A DNA stretch of 64,000 bases from Pseudomonas sp. PSKL.D1 (GTDB lineage: Bacteria; Pseudomonadota; Gammaproteobacteria; Pseudomonadales; Pseudomonadaceae). Below are positions 52,448-60,571 of this stretch, piece by piece. Under the pieces are notes generated by a model, which was not told where the DNA came from, searched no databases, and saw nothing but the letters and a program-made list of their open reading frames with translations. The position numbers and the translations under genes are program-made. Location: assembly GCF_028898945.1 (NCBI RefSeq), contig NZ_CP118607.1:3396001-3460000 (forward strand). Reading direction: 5' to 3'. Every line of letters begins with the position of its first letter. The stretch's first letter is position 1.

Positions 52448-54217
52448 TTACGCTTGCACCAGCGGGCCGGGGTTTTTCAGGTACTGATCCTTGATGGCCT
52501 GGGCCGAGAACAGCGTGAGTGCACCAATCAGCGAGGTCGGGTTGGCCTGGAAGTTTTGCGGGAAGGCGTTGCCGCCCGGCACGAACACGTTGTGCACATC
52601 CCAGCTCTGCAGGTAGCGGTTAAGCGCGCTGGTTTCCGGCGAATCGCCCATGATCGCGCCGCCCACGTTGTGGGTGGACACGTACTTGGTGATGTCCCAG
52701 TGCGAGTCCATGCCCAGGAAGCTCTCGGAGTAGCTGTCCGGGTCAAGCTCCTTGGTGATGTCCAGCACGATTTTGCGCAGGTGCTGCTGCAGCTTCAGTT
52801 CGTTCTGCTTCCAGTCGAAGGTGATGCGCAGCAGGGGCAGGCCCCACGGGTCTTTGTAGGTGGGGTCGAGGTCGACATAGTGGTCGCGGTACGACATGCA
52901 GCCGGTGGAGATGCTGATCTTCATCGAGTGGCCGTACCAGTCCTGCATGCCCTCTTTCCAGCCCTGGCCCCACTCCGGGGTGCCGCCTGGCAACGCGGTG
53001 CCGATCGGCGTGCCGGTGGCCTGGGAGCTGTGGATCTTGGCGCCGCCGATAAAGCCCAGCGACGGGCCGTCATAGTTGCCCGGGGACACGTCGTTGAACA
53101 TCTGCCCGGTGGCGCCGGCGGTGGCGAACGGGTTGAAGTGCTTGTCCTTGAAGAACAGCGTGGCGCCGCCGTTGCTCAGGAACGCATAGTTGCGCCCGAC
53201 CGTGCCTTTGCCGGTGACCGGGTTGTACGGCTGGCCGATGCCCGACAGCAGCATCAGGCGCACGTTGACGAACTGGAACGCCGCCAGCACCACGATTTTG
53301 GCCGGCTGGAACACGGTGTTGCCATCGGCATCGGCGTAGGTGATGCCCTTGGCGGTCTTGCCGTCGGGGTGCAGTTCAACCTTCAGGACGTTGGCATTGA
53401 CCCGGTAGTCGAAGTTGGGCATGCGCTTGAGCGCGTCCATCACGGCAGTTTGCGGCGAGGCCTTGGAGAAGTTCAGGCACGGGTACTTGCTGCAGTAGCC
53501 GCAGTAGTTGCACGGGGCGATCTGGTTGCCGTAGGGGTTCTTCCAGGCCCGCGACACGTTGGCCGACGGGTTGGGGAACGGGTGGTAACCCAGCTTGCGC
53601 GCGGCGTCGGCGAACATTTTGTTGTTCAGCGTGTCTTCCAGCGCGGGCAGCGGGTACGGGTTGGAGCGCGGGCCTTCGAACGGGTCGCCGCCTACCAGGA
53701 TCTGGCCGTTGAGGTTGCCGGTGTTGCCCGACAGGCCGCAGATCTTGTCGAACTTGTCCAGGTACGGTTCGATTTCGTCCCAGGTGAACGGGTAGTCGCC
53801 GATGGTCATGTCGCTTTGCAGGATACCGGGCTTGTAGGCCTGGTCTGCGTAGGTCTTGAGCTTGATGTCGGTGGGCGTCGGGCGGATCAGCACGCCCGTC
53901 CAGTGCAGGCCGGAGCCACCCACGCCGGTACCCGGCACGAAAGCGCCCCACTGGCGGGTGGGCAGCGCGGTGCTGTTGAGGTTGTGACGCACGGTCAGCG
54001 CGCCATCCTTTGGGGTGACCATGATCTTGTTGCGCACGCCGTAGGCGTATTGGTCAGCCGGCTTGGGGTAGGCGAAATCGGCGTTGGAGCGGTCTTCACC
54101 GCGCTCGAAGGCACGTACTTTCAAGCCTGCCTGGGCCAGCTCGATGCTCATCAACGAGCCAGCCCAACCCAGGCCGACGACCGCTACGTCGACTTCGTCA
54201 TTGGTAATGTTTGCCAT
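52448..54217 (-). CDS. GMC-family flavoprotein subunit of gluconate 2-dehydrogenase (or related sugar dehydrogenase)
   Basis: The 589-residue protein oxidises a sugar acid or polyol in the periplasm using FAD. The ADP-binding loop is VAVVGLGWAGSLMSIELAQ; GTGVGGSGLHWTGVL holds the isoalloxazine region; His in STHNVGGAIMG and Asn in NPTSLIGAL are the catalytic pair. A Cys-rich segment, Cys236-x2-Cys239-x2-Cys242-x4-Cys247, may bind an iron-sulfur cluster as in FAD-dependent glucose and fructose dehydrogenases. It has no signal peptide; export is expected with the Tat-signal small subunit encoded upstream. Gluconate is the likely substrate, giving 2-ketogluconate, but paralogues differ. Confidence 0.9.
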   Translation of the reverse strand: MANITNDEVDVAVVGLGWAGSLMSIELAQAGLKVRAFERGEDRSNADFAYPKPADQYAYGVRNKIMVTPKDGALTVRHNLNSTALPTRQWGAFVPGTGVGGSGLHWTGVLIRPTPTDIKLKTYADQAYKPGILQSDMTIGDYPFTWDEIEPYLDKFDKICGLSGNTGNLNGQILVGGDPFEGPRSNPYPLPALEDTLNNKMFADAARKLGYHPFPNPSANVSRAWKNPYGNQIAPCNYCGYCSKYPCLNFSKASPQTAVMDALKRMPNFDYRVNANVLKVELHPDGKTAKGITYADADGNTVFQPAKIVVLAAFQFVNVRLMLLSGIGQPYNPVTGKGTVGRNYAFLSNGGATLFFKDKHFNPFATAGATGQMFNDVSPGNYDGPSLGFIGGAKIHSSQATGTPIGTALPGGTPEWGQGWKEGMQDWYGHSMKISISTGCMSYRDHYVDLDPTYKDPWGLPLLRITFDWKQNELKLQQHLRKIVLDITKELDPDSYSESFLGMDSHWDITKYVSTHNVGGAIMGDSPETSALNRYLQSWDVHNVFVPGGNAFPQNFQANPTSLIGALTLFSAQAIKDQYLKNPGPLVQA

Positions 54218-54253
54218 AAAAAACCTTGAATGCTGTGGTGCAGGGCGAAGGGA

Positions 54254-54973
54254 TCAACCGCGCTGGCCGGTCAGGCTGACCGGGCCGAGGGGGTACGGGA
54301 CGTTGTGCTGGGCCACCCATTCCAGGTAGCTGGCACGGGCGCCGGGGAAGCCGATGGCGATCCACGCCTTCATGCCCTTGTTGCCGCCGTAGATGGGGTC
54401 GGCCAGCCAGCCCTGACGGGTGTGGTTGAGCAGTTCGCCGAAGAACAGCTTGCCTTTGAGCACGTCTTCGCCATGGGCGGTGAAGTCGACCTGCCCGGCC
54501 TGCAACTTTTTCAGCACCGCATCGCGCTGCTCCAAAGGCAGTAAGGCGAAGTGCTGGCCATGGTTGGCCTGGCACCAGCTTTCCAGCGCGGCAATGCCTT
54601 TGCGGTAGATCTGCTGCGGGGTGAACGGCAGCTGGTAGCCCAGGGTTGCCGGCGCGTTCAGGTCGAACGGCCCTTCCAGGTAGATCTCGCTGCCCAGGTC
54701 ACCGGCCAGTTGCTGGTCAATGAAGATCGGCACGTTGGTTTCCAGCGCGCCCGGCCCACGGCCGTCGGCGGGGATCAGGCGGTCGCACGCCGCCAGGATC
54801 AGCGTCCACTCGGCAGGCGTGAAGAAGATCGGGGTGTAGCTGTCGAGGTTGGGCGCCGCCATTTCCGCGGCCATCGCCGCACTCAGGCCCTTTACGGTGA
54901 TGCCCATGGCGGGCAAGGCAATCAGCGAAGAAAGCAGAAACTTCCTACGCGAGGTTTCCTTTGCTAACAACAT
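54254..54973 (-). CDS. Gluconate 2-dehydrogenase small subunit (subunit 3), Tat signal
   Basis: A 239-residue small subunit that starts with a Tat signal, Ser8-Arg-Arg-Lys-Phe-Leu13 followed by a hydrophobic helix (LLSSLIALPAMGITVKG). YTPIFFTPAEWTLILAACDRLIP is the family signature. It is needed for export and maturation of the flavoprotein, which has no signal of its own. It is the first gene of the leftward operon, 36 bp before the flavoprotein gene. Confidence 0.92.
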   Translation of the reverse strand: MLLAKETSRRKFLLSSLIALPAMGITVKGLSAAMAAEMAAPNLDSYTPIFFTPAEWTLILAACDRLIPADGRGPGALETNVPIFIDQQLAGDLGSEIYLEGPFDLNAPATLGYQLPFTPQQIYRKGIAALESWCQANHGQHFALLPLEQRDAVLKKLQAGQVDFTAHGEDVLKGKLFFGELLNHTRQGWLADPIYGGNKGMKAWIAIGFPGARASYLEWVAQHNVPYPLGPVSLTGQRG

Positions 54974-55469
54974 TCAGGTCTACCTAATGACTAATCACAA
55001 AGACCCGTGACGGCGCAGGCCTGTGCAGGCTGCTGTCTGTTTATCTGGTCATCCATATGAATGACGTCGTACATCACGGCTCGGAAAGGATAGCAGCCTA
55101 TCGAAAGTGCTACAAAACATTTCTCACGGGAATGTCAATGACGCGAATGTCGCAGGTTGGGTGGAGGGGTGTAGTGGTCGTATGACTGGTGTGGCGATTT
55201 TGAGATCGAGCGCCGCCGCGCGGCGCATCGCGGATGAATCCGCTCCTACAGGCCTGTGATAGCGTTGTAGGAGCGGATTCATCCGCGATGCGCCGCACGG
55301 CGGCGCTCGATCTCAAAACCAACAACCATCCTGAGGCGTACTCCCCTGGCCAGCTCCCCGCTCACGGATCTTCCCGATAACAGGTCACCGCTGAGACTTG
55401 TTTCACTCCTACAGTTGATGAGCGGCCCGCACGCCGCACCCGGCACTCATTCATCACAGGAGGCGCAAG
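54974..55469. other. Intergenic region between the dehydrogenase operon and the hydrolase gene
   Basis: A 496 bp gap with no credible gene. It holds the leftward promoter of the dehydrogenase operon near 54974-55100, REP element G at 55198-55318, and a rightward promoter region for the hydrolase. I see no known regulatory motif in 55319-55457. AGGAGG at 55458-55463 is a full-strength ribosome site for the hydrolase at 55470. Confidence 0.7.
55198..55318. repeat. REP/REPIN element G (long inverted pair)
   Basis: TTTTGAGATCGAGCGCCGCC on the left matches GGCGGCGCTCGATCTCAAAA on the right as a long inverted repeat, with GCATCGCGGATGAATCCGCT and AGCGGATTCATCCGCGATGC inside and about 18 bases in the centre. 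It is the most regular of the seven elements and shares its GAGATC ends with element E. Confidence 0.92.
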
Positions 55470-56300
55470 ATGGGATACGTCACAACCAACGATGGCGTTG
55501 AGATCTTCTACAAAGACTGGGGCCCGAGCGATGCCCCGGTGGTGTGGTTCCATCACGGCTGGCCCCTGAGCGCCGACGACTGGGACGCGCAAATGCTGTT
55601 CTTCCTGGCACAGGGCTACCGGGTGATCGCCCACGACCGCCGTGGGCACGGGCGCTCCAGCCAGGTGTGGAACGGGCACGACATGGACCATTACGCCGAT
55701 GACGTGGCTGCGGTAGTCAAGCACCTGGGCATCAAGCAGGCGGTGCATGTGGGGCACTCCACCGGCGGCGGTGAAGTGATCCACTACTGCGCCCGCTACA
55801 GCAACGAACGTGTCGCCAAGGCCGTCATCATCGCTGCGGTGCCGCCGCTGATGGTGCAAACCGCCAGCAACCCGGGCGGGCTGCCGAAGTCGGTGTTCGA
55901 CGACCTGCAGGCCCAGCTCAAGGCCAACCGGGCGCAGTTTTTCCTCGACATCCCGACCGGGCCGTTCTATGGCTACAACCGCCCGGGCGCCAAGGCCGAT
56001 CAAGGGGTGATCCACAACTGGTGGCGCCAAGGCATGACAGGCTGCGCCATCGCCCATCACGATGGCATCGTCGCGTTCTCACAAACCGACTTCACCGAAA
56101 GCCTGAAGAAGGTCACGGTGCCCGTGCTGGTGATGCACGGCGACGACGACCAGATCGTGCCGTACGAAAATTCCGGGCCGCTGTCGGCCAAGCTGCTGCC
56201 CAACGGCACGCTGAAGACCTACGCAGGCTACCCGCACGGCATGCCCACCACCCATGCCGATGTGATCAACGCGGACTTGCTGGCGTTCATACGCAGTTGA
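55470..56300 (+). CDS. Alpha/beta hydrolase, non-heme chloroperoxidase-like
   Basis: The 276-residue protein has the alpha/beta hydrolase triad: Ser in GHSTGGGEV, Asp in HGDDDQIVPY and His in GYPHGMPTTH, with the HHGWPLSADDWD oxyanion region and DRRGHGRSS. These are features of cofactor-free perhydrolase/haloperoxidase-type enzymes, whose true reaction is usually esterase or perhydrolase activity. A strong AGGAGG ribosome site precedes it. It stands alone and converges on the HD-GYP gene with three bases between stops. Confidence 0.9.
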   Translation: MGYVTTNDGVEIFYKDWGPSDAPVVWFHHGWPLSADDWDAQMLFFLAQGYRVIAHDRRGHGRSSQVWNGHDMDHYADDVAAVVKHLGIKQAVHVGHSTGGGEVIHYCARYSNERVAKAVIIAAVPPLMVQTASNPGGLPKSVFDDLQAQLKANRAQFFLDIPTGPFYGYNRPGAKADQGVIHNWWRQGMTGCAIAHHDGIVAFSQTDFTESLKKVTVPVLVMHGDDDQIVPYENSGPLSAKLLPNGTLKTYAGYPHGMPTTHADVINADLLAFIRS

Positions 56301-56303
56301 GCG

Positions 56304-59180
56304 TCAGGAGGCGGGGGCCGACGCCCCCTCCTCCAGTTGCCGCAACCAATAGGCCACATCCACTTCGTCCATCTGCTCGGCGCGCAAGAAGCGCTCGCCA
56401 TACGCGCGGTGCACGCCACTGCTGAGGAACAACCGCAGCAGCTGCCCGTCGACATGCTGGTCACGTGCCATGGCCACCAGGATCTTCACCGACTCGGACA
56501 GCGTCTTGGGCGGTTTGTATGGCCGGTCGGCGGCAGTCAGGGCCTCGAAAATGTCGGCAATCGCCATCACCCGTTCGGCAACGCTCAGGTCGTCCCTGTT
56601 CAACCGGCGTGGGTAGCCGGCGCCGTCCATGCGTTCGTGGTGGTTGCCGGCGATGTCGGGCACGCGCCGCAGTTGCCGGGGGAATGGCAGCGCCTTGAGC
56701 ATGATGATGGTCTGCACGATGTGTTCGTTGATCTTGAAACGCTCTTCATCGTTGAGCGTGCCACGGCGGATCGACAGGTTGTACAGCTCGCCCTGGTCGT
56801 TGGCATGGGCCGGCAGACGCATATCGAAGCCCCAGCTGTTGCGTGGGTCGCCCTTGGCCACCGGCGGCTTGCGTGCGCCCCAGGCGGTACGGTGTTCCTC
56901 GCGGTCGACGAGCAGCCGCTCTTCAACCGGCAAGGCTGGCTTCGCCAGGCCTGCATAACGGCCCTCCTCATCGCGAGACAGGCCCAGGCGGTTGTCGAAA
57001 TGCCGCCACCAGCGCCGCTGGCTGATGTGTTGCAAGCGCTCCACGTCTGCCTCCTGCATGAACTCGCCGCCGATGTTGGCCTTGGCCACGAAGGCAAAAT
57101 CGTCCTGCAACTGCGCGTGGCATTGCTCCAGCTGCACCTGCAACGTTTGGCGATCTTCACCCTTGGCCACGCCTTGCCAATAGGCAAGCTCCGCGTCGCG
57201 CCAGAGCACTTCGAACCGGGTGCGGATCTCGTGTATGCGGTTGTAAAGCGTCTCCAGCTTGGTGGCCTTGTCCACCACATGCTCGGGGCTGGTGATCTTG
57301 CCGCAATCGTGCAACCAGGCCGCAACATGAAACTCGTAGCGTTCGGCCTCGGTCATGGTGAAATCGGCATAGGGGCCGCTGTTGGCCTGCACGGCCTGGT
57401 CCAGCAGCATCTGGGCCAGCTGCGGCACCCGTTCGCAATGGCCGCCGGTATAAGGGCTTTTGGCGTCGATGGCATCGGCCAGCAGCTTGATCATGGCATC
57501 GAGCAGGCGTTGCTGCGCCTCCACCAGCTGACGCGTTTCGATGGCCACGGCGGCGGCACCGGACAACTCCTCCACAAAACGCCGGAACGGCTGGCCGACT
57601 TCATCACGCAACTGCTCGTTTTCCAGTTGCAGCACGAGCACGCCAAGCAACGCGTGGCTGCGGTCACGCAGCACCACGGGAAGACCACGCTCGTGCAGGC
57701 CCAGCGCCTGGGCAACCAGCGCCTGAGGGGCTTGTTGCTGGTCGGGCGGCAGGTTCAACCGCGCCGGGTAACCCTCGCCCCGGCAGGCAGCGGCCAGTTG
57801 CAGCACGTCGTGGTCGCTGTCGAACAGGTACACGGCGCCTGCCTGCAAGCCCGCAGCGTCGACCAGGTGCTTGAGCACGCCGTCGAGCATGCGCTCCAGC
57901 TGGGTCTCGCGGCTGAGGGTCAAGGTGATGGCCTGGAAGTTGCGGATGGTGCCGGTCATGCGGCTGAGCACGCGGCTGAGTTCGCGCACTTCGTGAACCC
58001 GCGACGTCACCCCCACTTCGCGGCTGAAATCAAACCCGGCCAAGGCACGCACCTGCTCGGCCAGCAGGCGCAGTGGCCGGCCGATGCGCTGGCCGATCAA
58101 CCCGCCCAGCAGCAGCAATACCGCCATCAGCCCCGCCGTCCACAACAGTTGATCGAACAGCACGTTGCGCGCGCTGGCCAGCAGTTCGTGCCCTGGTACG
58201 GCAATCAGAACCTGCAATTGCTGGCCGGCCAGGGTGGTCAGCGGCACGCGCATGCCATACCAAGTGCTGCCCTGCACCTGATAGGCCTGGGGTTCGCTGC
58301 CGTGGGGCGGGTTGGCATGCACCTGCTGCAGGCTGGCGATGCCCAGCTCTGGCAGTTGGGCCAGGCGTACACGCTGCCCCTCGTGCACGATGATACGTTG
58401 CAGGTCCGGGTAGGCGACGACGCTGCCCGCGTCGTCGAGCACGGCAATTTCGGTACCGGCGGTCATGCGCAGGTCACGGCTTTCCAGGGCCAGGTCATTC
58501 ACCGAAACGTCCATGCCGATGACCGCCCCGCCATCGACGCTGCGTTGGGCCATGGTCATGCCGATTTCGCCGGTGGTGAAGAACACGTAGGGGTGGGTGA
58601 GCGCCGTGGTGGGTCGGGCGAAGGCGTCGACGAACCAGGGGCGGCTGCGTGGGTCGTAGCGGTAGCCCGGTTTTGCCTCGGCGTGCAGGAGGGCCAGTTG
58701 CCGGTCATAAAAACGCCATTCGCCCTGCATTGTGCCATCGCTGGCCTGGGTGATGCTCTGCACCAGAAACTGCGTGCCTGCCGGGGCAACGAAGCGTTGC
58801 AGCAACTGGGGGTCGCGCAGGCGGCGCACCAACAGGAACTCGCCGTTGGGGTAGCCGATGTAGGCGGCACTGACCATCGGGTTGGCGTTCAGGCTTTCAA
58901 CCAGCTGTGGCAGGCGCTGCAGGCGTGCGTCGAGGCTGGCGTCTGCCGGGTTGAAGGCCAACAGGCGGATGCTGCTTTGCACCGGGTCGATCAAGCGCCG
59001 GGCACGCTCATCGATGGTTTTGCCAAATTGCTGCGCAGCATCGCCGGCGGCGGCCACCAGTGTCTGCTGAATGCCCCTGTAGCCTTGCCAGGCCAGCCCG
59101 GCCCCAAGCAGCAACATGCCCAGCATGATCGCCAGCGCAACCAGCCATTGCAGCGAAATGCCGCGTCCGTGCTCGCCCAT
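56304..59180 (-). CDS. HD-GYP phosphodiesterase with dCache-like sensor, HAMP and GAF domains
   Basis: From the ATG at 59180 (AGGGAG eight bases upstream) the protein has 958 residues. Order: membrane helix (about 10-30), periplasmic dCache-like sensor (about 35-340, with PRSRPWFVDAFARPT), second helix and HAMP (QRIGRPLRLLAEQVRAL), a GAF-like domain (about 430-560) and an HD-GYP domain. HD is in WLHDCGKI and the GYP signature in NHHERMDGAGYP is complete. About 230 residues separate the two, compared with about 60 in usual HD-GYP proteins, so a large insert lies between the metal-binding parts. It should hydrolyse cyclic di-GMP in response to an extracytoplasmic ligand. Confidence 0.9.
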   Translation of the reverse strand: MGEHGRGISLQWLVALAIMLGMLLLGAGLAWQGYRGIQQTLVAAAGDAAQQFGKTIDERARRLIDPVQSSIRLLAFNPADASLDARLQRLPQLVESLNANPMVSAAYIGYPNGEFLLVRRLRDPQLLQRFVAPAGTQFLVQSITQASDGTMQGEWRFYDRQLALLHAEAKPGYRYDPRSRPWFVDAFARPTTALTHPYVFFTTGEIGMTMAQRSVDGGAVIGMDVSVNDLALESRDLRMTAGTEIAVLDDAGSVVAYPDLQRIIVHEGQRVRLAQLPELGIASLQQVHANPPHGSEPQAYQVQGSTWYGMRVPLTTLAGQQLQVLIAVPGHELLASARNVLFDQLLWTAGLMAVLLLLGGLIGQRIGRPLRLLAEQVRALAGFDFSREVGVTSRVHEVRELSRVLSRMTGTIRNFQAITLTLSRETQLERMLDGVLKHLVDAAGLQAGAVYLFDSDHDVLQLAAACRGEGYPARLNLPPDQQQAPQALVAQALGLHERGLPVVLRDRSHALLGVLVLQLENEQLRDEVGQPFRRFVEELSGAAAVAIETRQLVEAQQRLLDAMIKLLADAIDAKSPYTGGHCERVPQLAQMLLDQAVQANSGPYADFTMTEAERYEFHVAAWLHDCGKITSPEHVVDKATKLETLYNRIHEIRTRFEVLWRDAELAYWQGVAKGEDRQTLQVQLEQCHAQLQDDFAFVAKANIGGEFMQEADVERLQHISQRRWWRHFDNRLGLSRDEEGRYAGLAKPALPVEERLLVDREEHRTAWGARKPPVAKGDPRNSWGFDMRLPAHANDQGELYNLSIRRGTLNDEERFKINEHIVQTIIMLKALPFPRQLRRVPDIAGNHHERMDGAGYPRRLNRDDLSVAERVMAIADIFEALTAADRPYKPPKTLSESVKILVAMARDQHVDGQLLRLFLSSGVHRAYGERFLRAEQMDEVDVAYWLRQLEEGASAPAS

Positions 59181-59303
59181 GGCAGGCACTCCCTAATTGG
59201 CGTTATCACTAGAGTGTAATCAGCCAGCCCGAACGCGCTGGAAAGTTGCAGGATACTGGCACAGTGCAATTAGCCGTACCAGCACGTTGTAGCGCGAAAA
59301 ACC

Positions 59304-59327
59304 TGTACAAACTTTTTGACTTGTACA
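59304..59327 (+). promoter_or_regulatory. PplR/LitR-type light-regulator box 1
   Basis: TGTACA (59304-59309), exactly 12 bases, TGTACA (59322-59327). This equals the direct repeat T(G/A)TACA-N12-TGTA(C/T)A bound by the B12-dependent LitR/CarH-family regulators PplR1-3 in P. putida. It overlaps a TTGACT element (59316-59321) that could be a -35. Confidence 0.82.
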
Positions 59328-59354
59328 AATTCATACCTAGGCTTCAGGTATACC

Positions 59355-59378
59355 TGTACAACATACTGAGCCTGTACA
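59355..59378 (+). promoter_or_regulatory. PplR/LitR-type light-regulator box 2
   Basis: TGTACA (59355-59360), exactly 12 bases, TGTACA (59373-59378). Same spacing and same flanks (CYTGTACAR) as box 1, 51 bp further on. It ends 19 bp before the first ATG of the operon. Confidence 0.82.
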
Positions 59379-59397
59379 GGATTTACCGGAGCCGCGC

Positions 59398-59820
59398 ATG
59401 TCTGCCTACCTGCAAACCTTCGCCGAACGCTTTGCCGCACTGGATGCAGGCAACCTTGCTAATTTGGGGCAGTTGTACAGCGATGACGTGACGTTCCGCG
59501 ATCCGCTGCACCACGTAGTCGGCCTGGAGCAACTGCAAGCGTACTTCGCCGAGCTGTTCGGCAACGCACAGGAAATCCGCTACGGGTTCGAAGGCGCGGA
59601 CGAGGTGCGGCCCGGCCAAGGCTACCTGCGCTGGACCCTGGAGTTTCGCCACCCACGCCTGGCCAGCGGGCGTTTGATCAGCCTGCAAGGCTGCAGCCAT
59701 GTTTGCTGGCACGACCGGGTGTATTTTCATCAGGATTATTTCGATGCCGGTGCCCTGCTCTATGAGCACGTACCTGTAATGGGTGGCGCAATCCGCTGGC
59801 TCAAGGGCCGGCTGGCATGA
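59398..59820 (+). CDS. SnoaL/NTF2-like protein, first gene of the light-type operon
   Basis: A 140-residue small alpha+beta barrel protein of the NTF2/SnoaL fold: MSAYLQTFAERFAALDAGNLANLGQLYSDDVTFRDPLH at the N-terminus and WHDRVYFHQDYFDAGALLYEHVPVMG at the C-terminus. It may be a small-molecule isomerase or a binding partner of the following enzymes. Its stop overlaps the SDR start (ATGA). Two PplR/LitR boxes lie just upstream. Confidence 0.88.
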   Translation: MSAYLQTFAERFAALDAGNLANLGQLYSDDVTFRDPLHHVVGLEQLQAYFAELFGNAQEIRYGFEGADEVRPGQGYLRWTLEFRHPRLASGRLISLQGCSHVCWHDRVYFHQDYFDAGALLYEHVPVMGGAIRWLKGRLA

Positions 59821-60569
59821 GCCGCTGCTGGCTGACCGGTGCCAGTAGCGGCATCGGCGCGGCACTCGCGCTGCGCCTGCTGGAACAAGGCCACCAGGTG
59901 GCATTGGGTGGCCGGCACGCCGCGCGCCTTGAACCGTTGGCCGAGCGCTTTCCGGGCCAGGTGCTGCTGGCCATCGGTGACCTCGACGCGCCGCAGCAAG
60001 TTGCCGCCATATGTAGCCAGATCGAGCAAGCCTGGGGCGCACTGGATTTGGTCATCCTCAACGCCGGCACCTGCGAATACCTGGAACCCGGCCGCTTCGA
60101 CCCCGTGTTGGTTGAGCGCGTGGTCCGCACCAACCTGTTCGCCGTCAGCCATTGCATTCAGCAGGCTCTGCCACTGCTGCACCGCGGCCAACGTCCGCAC
60201 CTGGTGGTGATGGGCAGTTCGGTCAGCTGGCTGGCATTGCAACGCGCCGGGGCCTACGGTGCCTCCAAAGCCGCTGTACGCTACCTGGTCGAATCCCTGC
60301 GCATCGACCTGGCTGCCGAGGGCATCGACACCACGCTGGTCAGCCCCGGCTTCGTCGACACCCCCCTGACCCGGCGTAACGACTTCCCCATGCCACAGTT
60401 GTGGAGCGCCGAACGTGCTGCCGGGCACATTATCAATCGCCTGCCCCAGCGCCCGCTGGAAATCGCTTTCCCCGGCCTGTTCACCTGGGTGCTGCGCCTG
60501 CTTGGCGCCCTGCCTGCCGGTTTGCGGATGCGCCTGGGCCAGCGCCTGGCGCGCAAGGCAGAGGGCTGA
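59817..60569 (+). CDS. SDR-family oxidoreductase of the light-type operon
   Basis: The 250-residue protein has a complete SDR active site: TGASSGIG at the N-terminus, NAGT in place of NNAG, the Ser in GSSVSW and YGASK. SPGFVDTPLT matches the nucleotide-side loop. The C-terminal third is hydrophobic and Arg-rich (PGLFTWVLRLLGALPAGLR), suggesting contact with the membrane. It is expected to act on a lipid-like substrate together with the flavin protein and the CFA-type enzyme. It overlaps the preceding gene and is 2 bp from the next. Confidence 0.88.
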   Translation: MSRCWLTGASSGIGAALALRLLEQGHQVALGGRHAARLEPLAERFPGQVLLAIGDLDAPQQVAAICSQIEQAWGALDLVILNAGTCEYLEPGRFDPVLVERVVRTNLFAVSHCIQQALPLLHRGQRPHLVVMGSSVSWLALQRAGAYGASKAAVRYLVESLRIDLAAEGIDTTLVSPGFVDTPLTRRNDFPMPQLWSAERAAGHIINRLPQRPLEIAFPGLFTWVLRLLGALPAGLRMRLGQRLARKAEG

Positions 60570-60571
60570 CC

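Noticed and set aside
51308-54229. A 973-codon rightward frame opposite the cytochrome c and GMC dehydrogenase genes
   Set aside because: It spans two real genes and their junction on the other strand, has no recognisable motif and is rich in His/Arg/Gln as expected from antisense reading.
56337-59219. A 960-codon rightward frame opposite the HD-GYP gene
   Set aside because: Antisense shadow; the leftward frame has ordered sensor, HAMP, GAF and HD-GYP domains.
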